DNA from: Candidatus Bathyarchaeota archaeon
GTDB taxonomy: Archaea > Asgardarchaeota > Lokiarchaeia > Sigyniarchaeales > Sigyniarchaeaceae
Length of the DNA: 48,310 bases
Reading direction: 5' to 3'
NCBI GenBank assembly: GCA_014729935.1
Contig: WJJB01000079.1
Span: 1 to 48,310 of the forward strand
Below are positions 29,219 through 38,903 of the stretch, piece after piece. Every line of letters begins with the position of its first letter. Position 1 is the first letter of the stretch. The translations under genes were made by a program, and so were the position numbers. The notes beneath the pieces were generated by a model that had not been told where the DNA came from, searched no databases, and saw nothing but the letters and a program-made list of their open reading frames with translations.

Positions 29219-30760
29219 ATGGGATCATTGTACCACCATCGAAGCTTCGCGTCACAATTCGTGGGAATCGACGGGATGAGTATTGATAAAGATATCATCA
29301 AGCGGGTAGAAAAAATCTTCACGAACGCATGTCCTTACTTGGAAATGAGCCAAGATCGCAATTCCAAAGCACGTGCAGCCCTTTCGTGGGAATTGGCATG
29401 TAGGCTAGAGGATGAGCTTGGCATTGAACTGAAGGCCAGTTACTTTGGCACAAAACTTCCCCATCCCTTCATGGTGGCGCCTGGCAAGCATACAAGGCCT
29501 GGAACCGGTTCTTCTCGATTAAGTCTAATTGAAGCGAGGATGAAGGAGGGATGGGCTGGTGCAATACTCAAGACAGTTGTTGGTAATGATGGTACAGGTT
29601 CCAAGGCATCGAGCAAAAATCAAGGAGATGCTTACTGGCCCGTGTTGAAACATGCAGGGGGAATGCAATTCATATCGGGAGAGCGTGGCATGAAGCTCGA
29701 TCTCGAGGCATGCATGAGCGAATTCATTGGCCCTTGCTTGGAGATTGCGAGTGAGTACGGGTTTCCCGTGGTTCCGAGCTTGATTTGTGGCTTCCCCTTG
29801 GAAAAGTACGAGAAGGAATGGCTTCATTCCATGAAACAGTTAGCAAAGATCTCAAACATGGTTGAAGCAGATATCTCACCAACAGCCAGCAGGAGTCCGC
29901 TTTCATGCAACACGCGCCAGGAAGTAATGGCTGCGATGGAAGCCTTGCATGATGATGCAATTGCATTACATCAATTGGGGATGAATATCCATGAAATTGA
30001 TGTGCTTTCAGTAAAACTCAGTGGACAACATCGACAGGTTTTTCCTTGGATCGTGCATGACATGCTTGAACAACAAGAAATCATTGATTTTACCCTTTTT
30101 AACAGGGAATTAGGGACATTGGTCGTGCCGGGCACCATTGCACCCGTAAAAAGTGCCGTGGGCGGCGAAGCCATTTATTACCATGGTATTCATGCCTTGA
30201 ATTCGCTGTTCGAGGAAAAATCCTGCAGGAAACGGGTAAGGGTGAGTTATTGTGGTGGAATCACAAGCGGGTACAAGGCATGGCAAGTATTCAGCCTCTC
30301 TCCCGTGACATCTATTCAGGTAGCCTCCTATCTCATGATGGTTGGTTCGTTTAATGCGTTATCCCATGTTCTCGGGGGATTCGCCGTGGTCATGCATTGG
30401 ATGGCTCAAAAGCTAGAGAAAGAATGTGGCATTGACGCTTGGTCTATCGACAAGATCTCGTGTGTCGCACACGCAAATTCCATCGATAGAACCAATTGCT
30501 TTTCATGGCTGCAAGGACCAAGACTGGTAGTTGCAGAAGTGGATCCCGATGCCTGTACAGCGACTTGCAAAGTTCCTGCACCAAGCGATAGCAATGTGGA
30601 ATGTCCCGCGTCCACGACTTGCCCCGCAAGGGCATTCCTGCCAAAGGCTGGAAAAAGCAGCATGGAAATTCAAGGGGATAAGTGCATCGGATGCGGGAAT
30701 TGCAGTGAAACCTGCATGAAGGATGCGATCAGGTTTCATAAAACGGAAAATCATTCATGA
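29219..30760 (+). CDS. Dihydroorotate/dihydropyrimidine dehydrogenase-like TIM-barrel protein with C-terminal 4Fe-4S motif
   Basis: FGTKLPHPFMVAPGKHTRPGTG, KTVVGNDGTGS, VSYCGGITSGYKAWQVFSLSPVTSIQVASYLMM; C-terminal CIGCGNCSETCMKDAI. ORF-track start is a GTG; ATG at 29219 or 29276 is equally plausible. Confidence 0.7.
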   Translation: MGSLYHHRSFASQFVGIDGMSIDKDIIKRVEKIFTNACPYLEMSQDRNSKARAALSWELACRLEDELGIELKASYFGTKLPHPFMVAPGKHTRPGTGSSRLSLIEARMKEGWAGAILKTVVGNDGTGSKASSKNQGDAYWPVLKHAGGMQFISGERGMKLDLEACMSEFIGPCLEIASEYGFPVVPSLICGFPLEKYEKEWLHSMKQLAKISNMVEADISPTASRSPLSCNTRQEVMAAMEALHDDAIALHQLGMNIHEIDVLSVKLSGQHRQVFPWIVHDMLEQQEIIDFTLFNRELGTLVVPGTIAPVKSAVGGEAIYYHGIHALNSLFEEKSCRKRVRVSYCGGITSGYKAWQVFSLSPVTSIQVASYLMMVGSFNALSHVLGGFAVVMHWMAQKLEKECGIDAWSIDKISCVAHANSIDRTNCFSWLQGPRLVVAEVDPDACTATCKVPAPSDSNVECPASTTCPARAFLPKAGKSSMEIQGDKCIGCGNCSETCMKDAIRFHKTENHS

Positions 30761-32077
30761 GAAATCCTTGAACACCTTGCGTTTCAATTGAATGCGATGG
30801 AGCTTATCCAACTTAATGGAGACACCTAATCCATCCCCCTTAATTATTTTCACATGCCCACCAGTCACTTCATGGCGCTCGTTACAGAATGTATCAGTAA
30901 ACCAGTAATCGTGATCGGTAGCATCCGTTTCGCAAGTTTCCACGGGGCAGGTGAATAGATGAAGGAGTGCGTTGGTTGAAATGGGTTGATCGGGCATGTA
31001 TCCTCCCCAAGGTATCACCCTCGCTTCCAAGTTCAAGGCGCCGTGCAAGCACGTGATGGCTAATGCCTTGATGCAGTTCAAGATTCCACCCGTCCGGTGG
31101 ATTTTCAAGTTCATGTAATGCATCTTGCCCGTCTCTCGTGCCATTTTGCATAATTGCTGAACATCATGTAATCCGTGGATGGATTCATCAGGACACATGG
31201 GAGTGGTCAAGCCATCTTGAAGTTCTTCGAGTATCTGCCAATGCGGTCCATCGCTTATGGAGGGTTGCTCGTGCATGCGGATGTTGAAGGATTCCATGTG
31301 TACATAGATCTTTTTCATGTCTTCAACATCAAGTTTACCCATCAAGCCTACTTGCGGGGTGAATGAAGCATTAGCATCGGTATCGATCTTGATGTCGGGG
31401 AAAGAACTGGTGATATACTCGAGTAATCCCGTGTTATACCTGGATTCCGGGGTTATCTTTAGCTTGAAGGTGTTGATACCTTTTTGCACCCCGTTCAGGA
31501 TGATGGAATCGTACTTGTAATATCTATCCTTGATACCGATGGATATCTTCGAAGGCAAGCCACTCCTGAGGCGTTTTTCTACCATCTCCTCACTGCTTGC
31601 AGGCATGTTCCCGCCATGACTTGCGATGATGGCACTAAACACCTCCCGGAATAATTCATGGCATGGTTTTCTAGCATGCCTTCCCAAGAGATCCCAGAAA
31701 GCCATCTCCAAGCTTGATGTAACGAATGGGTTGGCACCTCGGGTGCCATGGAGCATCTCATGGATATCAAACACCGTAACATCCCGTGCGCCATTGATAT
31801 AGCTCGCGAGTTTGGGAACGTATTCTTCCACGAGGTGCACCCATGAGATGCTAGTGCCGTGGGCGTCGTATGTAGACCCCGGGAAATTGTCCAAGCTTGC
31901 AACACCCGTGATTCCATCCTCACCATGAACTCGGATCAAGATTGGTTGAAACGCACCACCCGGGCTCCCACCCGATATCGTGAAATCTTCTCGAAAACGC
32001 ACGTGGGTCATGTGAATCGATATCTTGGTGATTGGTGGAAGGGTGTACTTGCCTAAATCGAGCTGGTGAAACATCAT
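30755..32077 (-). CDS. Enolase-superfamily (mandelate racemase/muconate-lactonizing-like) enzyme
   Basis: 440 aa; TFKLKITPESR (KxK), DIKIDTDANASFT, RMHEQPSI, CPDESIHGLHDVQQL, NLKIHRTGGILNCIKAL. Confidence 0.82.
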   Translation of the reverse strand: MMFHQLDLGKYTLPPITKISIHMTHVRFREDFTISGGSPGGAFQPILIRVHGEDGITGVASLDNFPGSTYDAHGTSISWVHLVEEYVPKLASYINGARDVTVFDIHEMLHGTRGANPFVTSSLEMAFWDLLGRHARKPCHELFREVFSAIIASHGGNMPASSEEMVEKRLRSGLPSKISIGIKDRYYKYDSIILNGVQKGINTFKLKITPESRYNTGLLEYITSSFPDIKIDTDANASFTPQVGLMGKLDVEDMKKIYVHMESFNIRMHEQPSISDGPHWQILEELQDGLTTPMCPDESIHGLHDVQQLCKMARETGKMHYMNLKIHRTGGILNCIKALAITCLHGALNLEARVIPWGGYMPDQPISTNALLHLFTCPVETCETDATDHDYWFTDTFCNERHEVTGGHVKIIKGDGLGVSIKLDKLHRIQLKRKVFKDFS

Positions 32078-32170
32078 TTATTCATGCCTCGGTTAATGCA
32101 ATGTTGCATTTCTTTTTCCATATTAAAGGATTTTCCAAGGATTTTTCTTGGAAAGGAGCTAACTCCATTC

Positions 32171-33040
32171 ATGGTCAAGCGTGGCGCGACGATTCGCAAC
32201 ATCACTCTCCCAGACATTCCTAGATTGATGCCAATCAAGAACCAAGCGGGATGGAACCAAATACCTGGCGATTGGGCAAGATTGATACGTCTCAATCCTG
32301 GAGGTTGTTTTTGCATTCAAGTGGATGGTGAAATCATTGGAACGGTAACCACGACCCCCGTGTCTTCAAAGATGGCATGGGTGGGAATGCTCGTGGTGAG
32401 GGAAGATGAGCGCGGTAGGGGATTCGGCCGCATGCTCCTGAATCAAGCGATTCATTACCTTGAATCACGTGGTTTCACGACCATTTTCCTCGATGCCACC
32501 CCCGTGGGAAAGCCGCTTTACCTTTCTGCAGGCTTTAAAACTCGGGGTGTCTTGAAGCGTCATGTCATAAATACCTTGAACATCGCCAGTTTAGAAATGG
32601 AAGGTGTTAAAGGTCGCCTTCGTGAATTTTCAAGCGAATTCATGGATTCGGTCTGCAATCTTGACAAGAAAATGACGGGTTATGATAGGAGGGATGTGAT
32701 CAAATCCCTGGTATCCCCGGAGACCAGCAAGGTACACCTCAAGCCTGATGGTACCGTGGATGGTTATATCATATGGCGTGAAGGTCAAAATTTCACGCAA
32801 GTCGGCCCTCTCGTGGCACGGGAAGCTGAGATTGCACGAGTTTTGGTCATCTGTGCCATGTCGTCCATGAACCTTGATGTAGGTTGCATTGACGTGCCAA
32901 GTGAGAGGCAGCACTTCGAAATATTCCTGAAAGGTATTGGAGCAGTTCCCGCGAGGGAATTCACGAGGATGTACAAGGGGAAACATCCCTCATTCACCAG
33001 TGACGGTGAATTTGCCACGAGCGGTCCAGAAAAGGGATGA
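32171..33040 (+). CDS. GNAT-family N-acetyltransferase with a second C-terminal domain
   Basis: Start taken at MVKRGATIRNI. Acetyl-CoA loop MLVVREDERGRGFGRMLLNQAIHYLESRGFTTIFLDATPVGKPLYLSAGFKTRG. Confidence 0.85.
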   Translation: MVKRGATIRNITLPDIPRLMPIKNQAGWNQIPGDWARLIRLNPGGCFCIQVDGEIIGTVTTTPVSSKMAWVGMLVVREDERGRGFGRMLLNQAIHYLESRGFTTIFLDATPVGKPLYLSAGFKTRGVLKRHVINTLNIASLEMEGVKGRLREFSSEFMDSVCNLDKKMTGYDRRDVIKSLVSPETSKVHLKPDGTVDGYIIWREGQNFTQVGPLVAREAEIARVLVICAMSSMNLDVGCIDVPSERQHFEIFLKGIGAVPAREFTRMYKGKHPSFTSDGEFATSGPEKG

Positions 33041-33097
33041 TGGTTATTGCAAGGACAGCGGGAAAAATATGTTTAGGTATCAATCATTGGGATCTCC

Positions 33098-34570
33098 ATG
33101 AAGCGATTGCTTTACCGCTCCCTCGCGACATACTTAGTGATATTGCTATTGGGTTTAACAGCGTTTACCATGTTCATTCACGGTGTGATTTCCTTGGTTC
33201 GTTTCCTTCTTGGTGCCACCTTGATTGCTTTTCCGGTAAGATTCGGGATAGATTTTTCCATTGCCTTGGGAGCCCTCTTAGCCTTGTATCGCGTGGCAAG
33301 CAAGCGATTCATCAACGTTACACCGAGTTTTAAACTCGCCCATGAGTTCTCTGAGGGGCCGTGGTTGCATCATGATGGTGACCCGCGCACCAGCATCACC
33401 ATTAACTGGTTTTCCCCAAATCCATCGCCGGAACATGTTGAAATAATCAACACGCGCTCGGGAATTTCCAAGCTAGTCACGGATAAAAGCATCCGGAAGA
33501 TGCACCACGTGCAAATTGATAACTTGGAACCTGGTACCATCTATACTTACAAGATTACGAATAAGGATACCATGTCCGATCAAGAATTGAAGTTCAGGAC
33601 TGCTGCAAGTAATTTCGAATCATTTGCGTTCGGGGTCGTTGGGGACTCCCAAAACTGCGGTGGTGCTGGCGTTTCAGACTGGGGGTACCGTCCCATCATC
33701 CAATCCTTGCAAGCCGAGTCCATATCCCTTTTATTTCACGTGGGCGACGCAACTGATCAAGGGAATGATTTGCGCTCTTGGCACGAATTCTTGGAAACTT
33801 CGAGAGCCGTGATATCAAGCATCCCCTTGCATGTTGCAGCGGGGAATCATGATACCGGCACGAGATACATGAAGGATCCAAGCGCACGTAAGGCTTACCC
33901 CGATGAAGGTGCAAACTTCGATTACGTGTTCGGGTACCCGTATGCAGATCAGGATCGTGAGAAGGACATCACGCCCTTCAAGAACAGGTACTATCTCGTG
34001 GAATACCCGGGTGTTATATTTTTAATGCTGGATACGCAAAATTCCAAGATGGCCCATCCAAGCAATTCTCAATGGGATTGGATGAAAAAAGTACTGGCAA
34101 GAATCCCGGATGCTTGGTGGAAGTTCGTGTTCGTGCACCGGGACCTTGTCCGAATTCGCATGAACGATGCTGGCGACCGGTATTACGTGCTTGATAAATT
34201 TGCCAAGTTCATTCTACCCATTTTGACTAAATTCAAGGTGGATGCCATATTCCAAGGGCATGCGCATCATTATGCTAGTTTCTCGTGGCAACCTGCAGGA
34301 AATGAGCAAAATAACGATAAAACAAACGCTGAAGCAGGAAAATCCTTGGAATTCATCACCTGTGGTGGTGCAGGGAAGCATCTACGAGAGCATACCGGTA
34401 TTGATGCATCGACCGTTGATCTTCCTGGATTTCATTACCAATCCAACTCGAGCCATTTCATCGTCGTGCAGGTGAACCAATCGAGGTGCATCGTTCAAGC
34501 AAAACTGCCTGATGGGACTATCTTTCACGAAAGGCATATCTTGCACCGAGATTCCCGCCCATTCGATTAA
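33098..34570 (+). CDS. Membrane-anchored purple-acid-phosphatase-like metallophosphoesterase
   Basis: 490 aa; two N-terminal TMs, FN3-like SITINWFSPNPSPEHVEI, metal motifs VVGDSQN, FHVGDATDQG, AAGNHDTG, FVHRD, FQGHAHHY. Confidence 0.88.
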   Translation: MKRLLYRSLATYLVILLLGLTAFTMFIHGVISLVRFLLGATLIAFPVRFGIDFSIALGALLALYRVASKRFINVTPSFKLAHEFSEGPWLHHDGDPRTSITINWFSPNPSPEHVEIINTRSGISKLVTDKSIRKMHHVQIDNLEPGTIYTYKITNKDTMSDQELKFRTAASNFESFAFGVVGDSQNCGGAGVSDWGYRPIIQSLQAESISLLFHVGDATDQGNDLRSWHEFLETSRAVISSIPLHVAAGNHDTGTRYMKDPSARKAYPDEGANFDYVFGYPYADQDREKDITPFKNRYYLVEYPGVIFLMLDTQNSKMAHPSNSQWDWMKKVLARIPDAWWKFVFVHRDLVRIRMNDAGDRYYVLDKFAKFILPILTKFKVDAIFQGHAHHYASFSWQPAGNEQNNDKTNAEAGKSLEFITCGGAGKHLREHTGIDASTVDLPGFHYQSNSSHFIVVQVNQSRCIVQAKLPDGTIFHERHILHRDSRPFD

Positions 34571-34579
34571 CTTTTCTGT

Positions 34580-34607
34580 TCTCGTTCATTGTGAATCACG
34601 AACGAGA
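34580..34607. repeat. Inverted repeat TCTCGTTC/GAACGAGA between phosphoesterase and GH3 genes
   Basis: Perfect 8-bp arms with a 12-nt spacer, just downstream of the phosphoesterase stop codon. Confidence 0.55.
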
Positions 34608-34633
34608 CCTACACTGCCAATATCATTCCCGGG

Positions 34634-36754
34634 ATGACCCTGATGGATTCAGATAAAAGCACTGAAGATAATTCCACATTATATCTTGACTCCAACGCTC
34701 CAATCGAGGCGCGTGTTGAAGACCTCTTGAAACGAATGACCTTGGATGAGAAATGTTCCCTATGCGTCGGGAAAGGCTTCTGGAAAACTCGCCCCGTGAA
34801 GCGCCTTGGCATTCCATCCCTTGGATTGACGGACGGACCCCACGGGGTTGGACCCCATTCGTCAGGTTGGAAAAGGAACACGTACTTCCCCACCTTGATA
34901 TGCATGGGTGCAACCTTCAATCGCCAGTTAGCGAAGCAATTTGGAACGGCACTCGCAGAGGAAACCAGGGCGTGCGGGAAGCATCAAATACTAGGTCCCG
35001 GGATGAACATACAACGATCTCCTGCATGTGGGAGGACATTTGAGTACTTGACCGAGGATCCATACCTGAACAAGGCACTGGTAAAAGAGATTATCACTGG
35101 TATTCAATCCCGCCGCATTGCTGCATGTGCCAAGCATTTTGTTTGTAACAATCAAGAAACCCGTAGATTCGGCGTTAACGTTAACGTGTCCAAGCGAGCT
35201 CTCCACGAGATATATTTTCCCGCATTCAAGGCAGCCGTGGAGGAGGCCGGCGCGTGGAGTGTCATGGCGTGTTACAACAGGATAAATGGCAAGCTGGGAT
35301 GCGAGCACCGGCATCTCCTCAAGGATATCCTGAGGGAAAATTGGGGATTCCGCGGCTACGTGGTCTCTGATTGGTTCGCCACCAAGGGCACCAGTCGCAC
35401 CAGTGGCGTGGTAAATGCCGGCCTATCGCTTGAAATGCCAGGTGGTATTCTTGGCATCAAGCGCTTGACGAAGAAGAAGATCCTTGCAGCGATCAAGCGG
35501 GGTGACGTGATCGAAAGCACGTTGAACGAGAATGTAAAAAGGCTCTTGCGGGTCATGTTCCTCGTGGGACTATTCGATGACGAGTCTAGCATTCCACCTG
35601 GTGAAAGGAATACAGCCGAGCACGTTGCCATCTCTCGGAAAATCGCCGAGGAAGGCATGGTCCTTTTGAAAAACAATGATTCCACCTTGCCCTTGAAAAT
35701 GGATGAAATGAAAACGATTGCCATCACCGGGCCTAATGCTGGGAAGAAGAAGGGAATGTGGGGCGGGAGTTCTGAGGTATGGCCTCCGTTTGAAATCACG
35801 CCACGAGATGGCATCACGTCACGAGTGAAGGATAAGCTTCGAGTGGTTTCGGACGTGCAACGCGCGGATGCCGTCATCTACGTCGGGGGCTTGGGCCACA
35901 AATCGGGGCAAGATGCAGAGGGGAGTGACAAGAAATCGTTGGAACTTCCCAAGGACCAAGCACGTGAAATCTTGGAGACGGTAAACGCAAATCCACGTAC
36001 CATCGTAATCCTCGTTAGTGGAAGCCCGGTAGCCATGGATGATTGGATCGACCAAGTGCCCGCGGTCATCGAGGCATGGTACGGGGGCATGGAAGCCGGA
36101 TCGGTGATAGCGGGGATCATCTTCGGGGACGTGAACCCCTCGGGGAAGCTTCCCATCACCTTTCCCAAGAGGTTATCCGATTCTCCCGCGCATGCATCTG
36201 AACGCACCTTTCCAGGAATCTTGACTAAGCGACGGTTCTGGCAAAGGATATCCAATAAACCCACCAAGCCAGTTGACAATGTTTATTACGATGAAGGCAT
36301 CTTCGTGGGATACCGTTTTTTTGACACCAGGGATGTCAACCCGCTATTTCCGTTCGGGCATGGATTATCGTACACGACATTCTCGTATTCGTCTATGACC
36401 ATCACAAGGGGAAATGATGAAAGTAGAGCAAGATTGGAGGTTTCCATCACGATAACCAACGATGGATTCGTCAAGGGATCGGAAACCGCTCAACTGTACG
36501 TCACGGACGTGGATTCATCTGAATCACGTCCCGAGAAAGAATTGAAGGGATTCCACAAGATACATTTGGAACCAGGGGAGAAGAAAACGATACAGTTCAA
36601 TCTCCTCGATGAAGATTTCTCCTTTTTCAGTGAAAAACAAGGAAAGTGGATTCTCGAGCCCGGGGACTTCAGCATCAAGATAGGTGCATCTTCCAGGGAC
36701 ATCAGGCAAGAAAAGCGCGTGACCATCCTCGATGCCAAGTTACATGTCAAGTAA
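34634..36754 (+). CDS. Glycoside hydrolase family 3 (beta-glucosidase-like), no signal peptide
   Basis: 706 aa; LGLTDGPHGV, GPGMNIQRSPACGRTFEYLTEDPYL, AACAKHFVCNNQETRR, nucleophile region RGYVVSDWFATKG, FPFGHGLSYTTF, C-terminal FN3-like domain. Confidence 0.93.
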   Translation: MTLMDSDKSTEDNSTLYLDSNAPIEARVEDLLKRMTLDEKCSLCVGKGFWKTRPVKRLGIPSLGLTDGPHGVGPHSSGWKRNTYFPTLICMGATFNRQLAKQFGTALAEETRACGKHQILGPGMNIQRSPACGRTFEYLTEDPYLNKALVKEIITGIQSRRIAACAKHFVCNNQETRRFGVNVNVSKRALHEIYFPAFKAAVEEAGAWSVMACYNRINGKLGCEHRHLLKDILRENWGFRGYVVSDWFATKGTSRTSGVVNAGLSLEMPGGILGIKRLTKKKILAAIKRGDVIESTLNENVKRLLRVMFLVGLFDDESSIPPGERNTAEHVAISRKIAEEGMVLLKNNDSTLPLKMDEMKTIAITGPNAGKKKGMWGGSSEVWPPFEITPRDGITSRVKDKLRVVSDVQRADAVIYVGGLGHKSGQDAEGSDKKSLELPKDQAREILETVNANPRTIVILVSGSPVAMDDWIDQVPAVIEAWYGGMEAGSVIAGIIFGDVNPSGKLPITFPKRLSDSPAHASERTFPGILTKRRFWQRISNKPTKPVDNVYYDEGIFVGYRFFDTRDVNPLFPFGHGLSYTTFSYSSMTITRGNDESRARLEVSITITNDGFVKGSETAQLYVTDVDSSESRPEKELKGFHKIHLEPGEKKTIQFNLLDEDFSFFSEKQGKWILEPGDFSIKIGASSRDIRQEKRVTILDAKLHVK

Positions 36755-36837
36755 CTCCGATATTCCCGAGGGTGTTGCCTCGATGCGGGAACTGCCTTGC
36801 GGGGATTAAAAAAGAAAGGAAAGTCGTGGTAGCCCCT

Positions 36838-38169
36838 TCAATATAAGGGCAGGTAGGTATCTAATTCCCACGGGGAAACCTGTAGCAAGTATTCAGACCA
36901 CTCCAGCTTCTTGAGTTTCAAGTAATTGGTGAACACGTGCTCGCCGAGGACCTCTTTCAAGAACTCGCTATCTTCCGCATACCGAACTGCTTCTCCCAAA
37001 CTTCCGGGAAGTGCAGTGATGCCATGGGCTATTTTCTCCCCATCACTGAGGGCGAATATATTCTTGTCGGTGGGTTCGGGCGGTTCGATACCTTCCTCGA
37101 TACCCTTCAAGCCCGCGCCAAGCATGACCGCGAAGGCAAGATACAGGTTACACGTGGGATCTGGAGATCTTAACTCTATCCTAGTAGCTTTCTCCTTTCC
37201 TGGTTTGTACATCGGAACCCGTATCATGGCCGATCTGTTGCGCTTGCTCCAAGTAAGATAGGTGGGGGCCTCATACCCTGGAACCAGCCGCTTGTAGCTA
37301 TTTACCAAGGGATTGGTAACTACCGCAAATTCCTTCACGTATTTAAGCAGTCCACCTATATAATTCTTGGCAATACCTGAAAGATGCAAAGGATCGCTAG
37401 AATCAAAAAATGCATTTTTTTCTTGCTTGAAAAGAGATTGGTGGGTGTGCATCCCGCTCCCATTTTCAAAGGGCACCGGCTTGGGCAGGAAGGTGGCATA
37501 TACGCTGTACTTGGTGGCAATCTCCTTCACCACGATGCGCATGGTGGTTGCGGCATCAGCCATCGCAAGCCCTTCCTTATAACGCAGGTAAATTTCATGC
37601 TGCGACGGAGCGACCTCGTGATGGCTCATTTCCACCTTGATCCCCATTGCTTCCAAGGCAAGGATGGTATCCCTGCGAAGATCACTGGCAGCATCTAGCG
37701 ACGTCAGGTCGAAGTATCCTCCCTTGTCAAGCCCCTCGCAGGCACAATCGTTCTTAAAGTAAAAATACTCCAATTCCGGACCTGCAAAGAAATTGAATCC
37801 TTTCTTTTCCGCCCGTTCAAGCTGCAACTTGAGGATATGCCTGGGATCTCCCATGTAAGGCGTGCCATCGGGATTCATAATGTCACAAAACATCCTGGCA
37901 ACTGCCTTTTCCTTCGGGCGCCACGGTAGTAGCTGGAAAGTAGAGGGATCCGGCATGGCAACCATATCGCTTTCCTCTATCGTCTGAAATCCCTTGATCG
38001 AGCTCCCGTCGAACCCATATCCCTCCTCGAAGGCATCCTCCAAGTCTTCCCTGGTGATGGCGAAGCTCTTGACGATACCGCGCAAGGATGGAAACCAAAT
38101 ACGTATGAATTTCACGTCTTTTTCATTTACCAAGTCCAAGACCTGGCTAGCGCTCATTCCACTCATCAT
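36838..38169 (-). CDS. glnA: Glutamine synthetase type I
   Basis: 443 aa; FDGSSIKGFQTIEESDM, FFAGPELEYFYF, NGSGMHTHQSLF, VNSYKRLVPGYEAPTYLTWSKRNRSAMIRVP, ELRSPDPTCNLYLAFAVMLGAGLKGIE. Confidence 0.97.
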   Translation of the reverse strand: MMSGMSASQVLDLVNEKDVKFIRIWFPSLRGIVKSFAITREDLEDAFEEGYGFDGSSIKGFQTIEESDMVAMPDPSTFQLLPWRPKEKAVARMFCDIMNPDGTPYMGDPRHILKLQLERAEKKGFNFFAGPELEYFYFKNDCACEGLDKGGYFDLTSLDAASDLRRDTILALEAMGIKVEMSHHEVAPSQHEIYLRYKEGLAMADAATTMRIVVKEIATKYSVYATFLPKPVPFENGSGMHTHQSLFKQEKNAFFDSSDPLHLSGIAKNYIGGLLKYVKEFAVVTNPLVNSYKRLVPGYEAPTYLTWSKRNRSAMIRVPMYKPGKEKATRIELRSPDPTCNLYLAFAVMLGAGLKGIEEGIEPPEPTDKNIFALSDGEKIAHGITALPGSLGEAVRYAEDSEFLKEVLGEHVFTNYLKLKKLEWSEYLLQVSPWELDTYLPLY

Positions 38170-38534
38170 GTATCACTTTTTGTTAGTATAGGGCAACTTC
38201 CCGTTCAATGATTTACTATTCCCTGATATCACGAGGATCGTGGTCAGGCTTGGGATGATTGCTTGAGATCAATGTCAACGGGGGTTTACTTGAAATCTTC
38301 CTACAAGATCTTCAAGTTATTTTAAATACATGCCATAAACATTTCATTTACATTTATATAATCCCTCAAGGAAATGAAGTACTCCAGGCGGTTCGGAAGG
38401 GAATGCACTACCGGTGCCGCTGGGACCTGGTATGCGAGGCGCTGATAACTCGAAATAGCTAAATGGAATGAAGGGAGCGCTTGCATTCGCGCGAGCAAGA
38501 TTCATCCACGAGCATTCCAAGAATGATACGGGGG

Positions 38535-38542
38535 AAAAAAAA
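38535..38542 (-). terminator. T8 tract 3' of P-II gene, candidate archaeal terminator
   Basis: Plus strand shows gggggaaaaaaaagg, i.e. TTTTTTTT on the minus strand shortly after the P-II stop codon at 38558. Confidence 0.45.
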
Positions 38543-38557
38543 GGAAAGGATCGGGAG

Positions 38558-38896
38558 CTAGATCGTCTTATTACCACGAATGCCATCCCTTATTCGGACA
38601 ACATCCAAGATATCACTGATGAAGATCTTGCCATCCCCGATTTCACCCGTGCGCGCTTTGGCAATAATCACTTCAAGGGCACGTTCGAGCTCGTCGTCCT
38701 TCACGATAATGTCTATTTTTTGCTTTGGAAGTGGGTCTGCGTAGATTGTCGTGGCGCCCGGGATGGAGATGGGTGCGCTTTGTTTCCCCCTCCCGGTGAC
38801 TTCGTAGGTGGTAAGTGCAGTGAACCCGGCATCAGCCAAGCCACGGCGCACGAAGCTCAGCTTGTCCCTCTTGATGATGGCTTCTATCTTTTTCAC
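38558..38896 (-). CDS. P-II family nitrogen regulatory protein (atypical T-loop)
   Basis: 112 aa; MKKIEAIIKRDKLSFVRRGLADAGFTALTTYEVTGRGKQ..., KIDIIVKDDELERALEVIIAKARTGEIGDGKIFISDILDVVRIRDG. Confidence 0.93.
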   Translation of the reverse strand: MKKIEAIIKRDKLSFVRRGLADAGFTALTTYEVTGRGKQSAPISIPGATTIYADPLPKQKIDIIVKDDELERALEVIIAKARTGEIGDGKIFISDILDVVRIRDGIRGNKTI

Positions 38897-38903
38897 GTCT
38901 TGT

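Noticed and set aside
38344-38586. 80-aa minus ORF and GC-rich stretch between P-II and glnA
   Set aside because: No recognisable protein family, no convincing tRNA or riboswitch fold by eye; probably leader or intergenic sequence.
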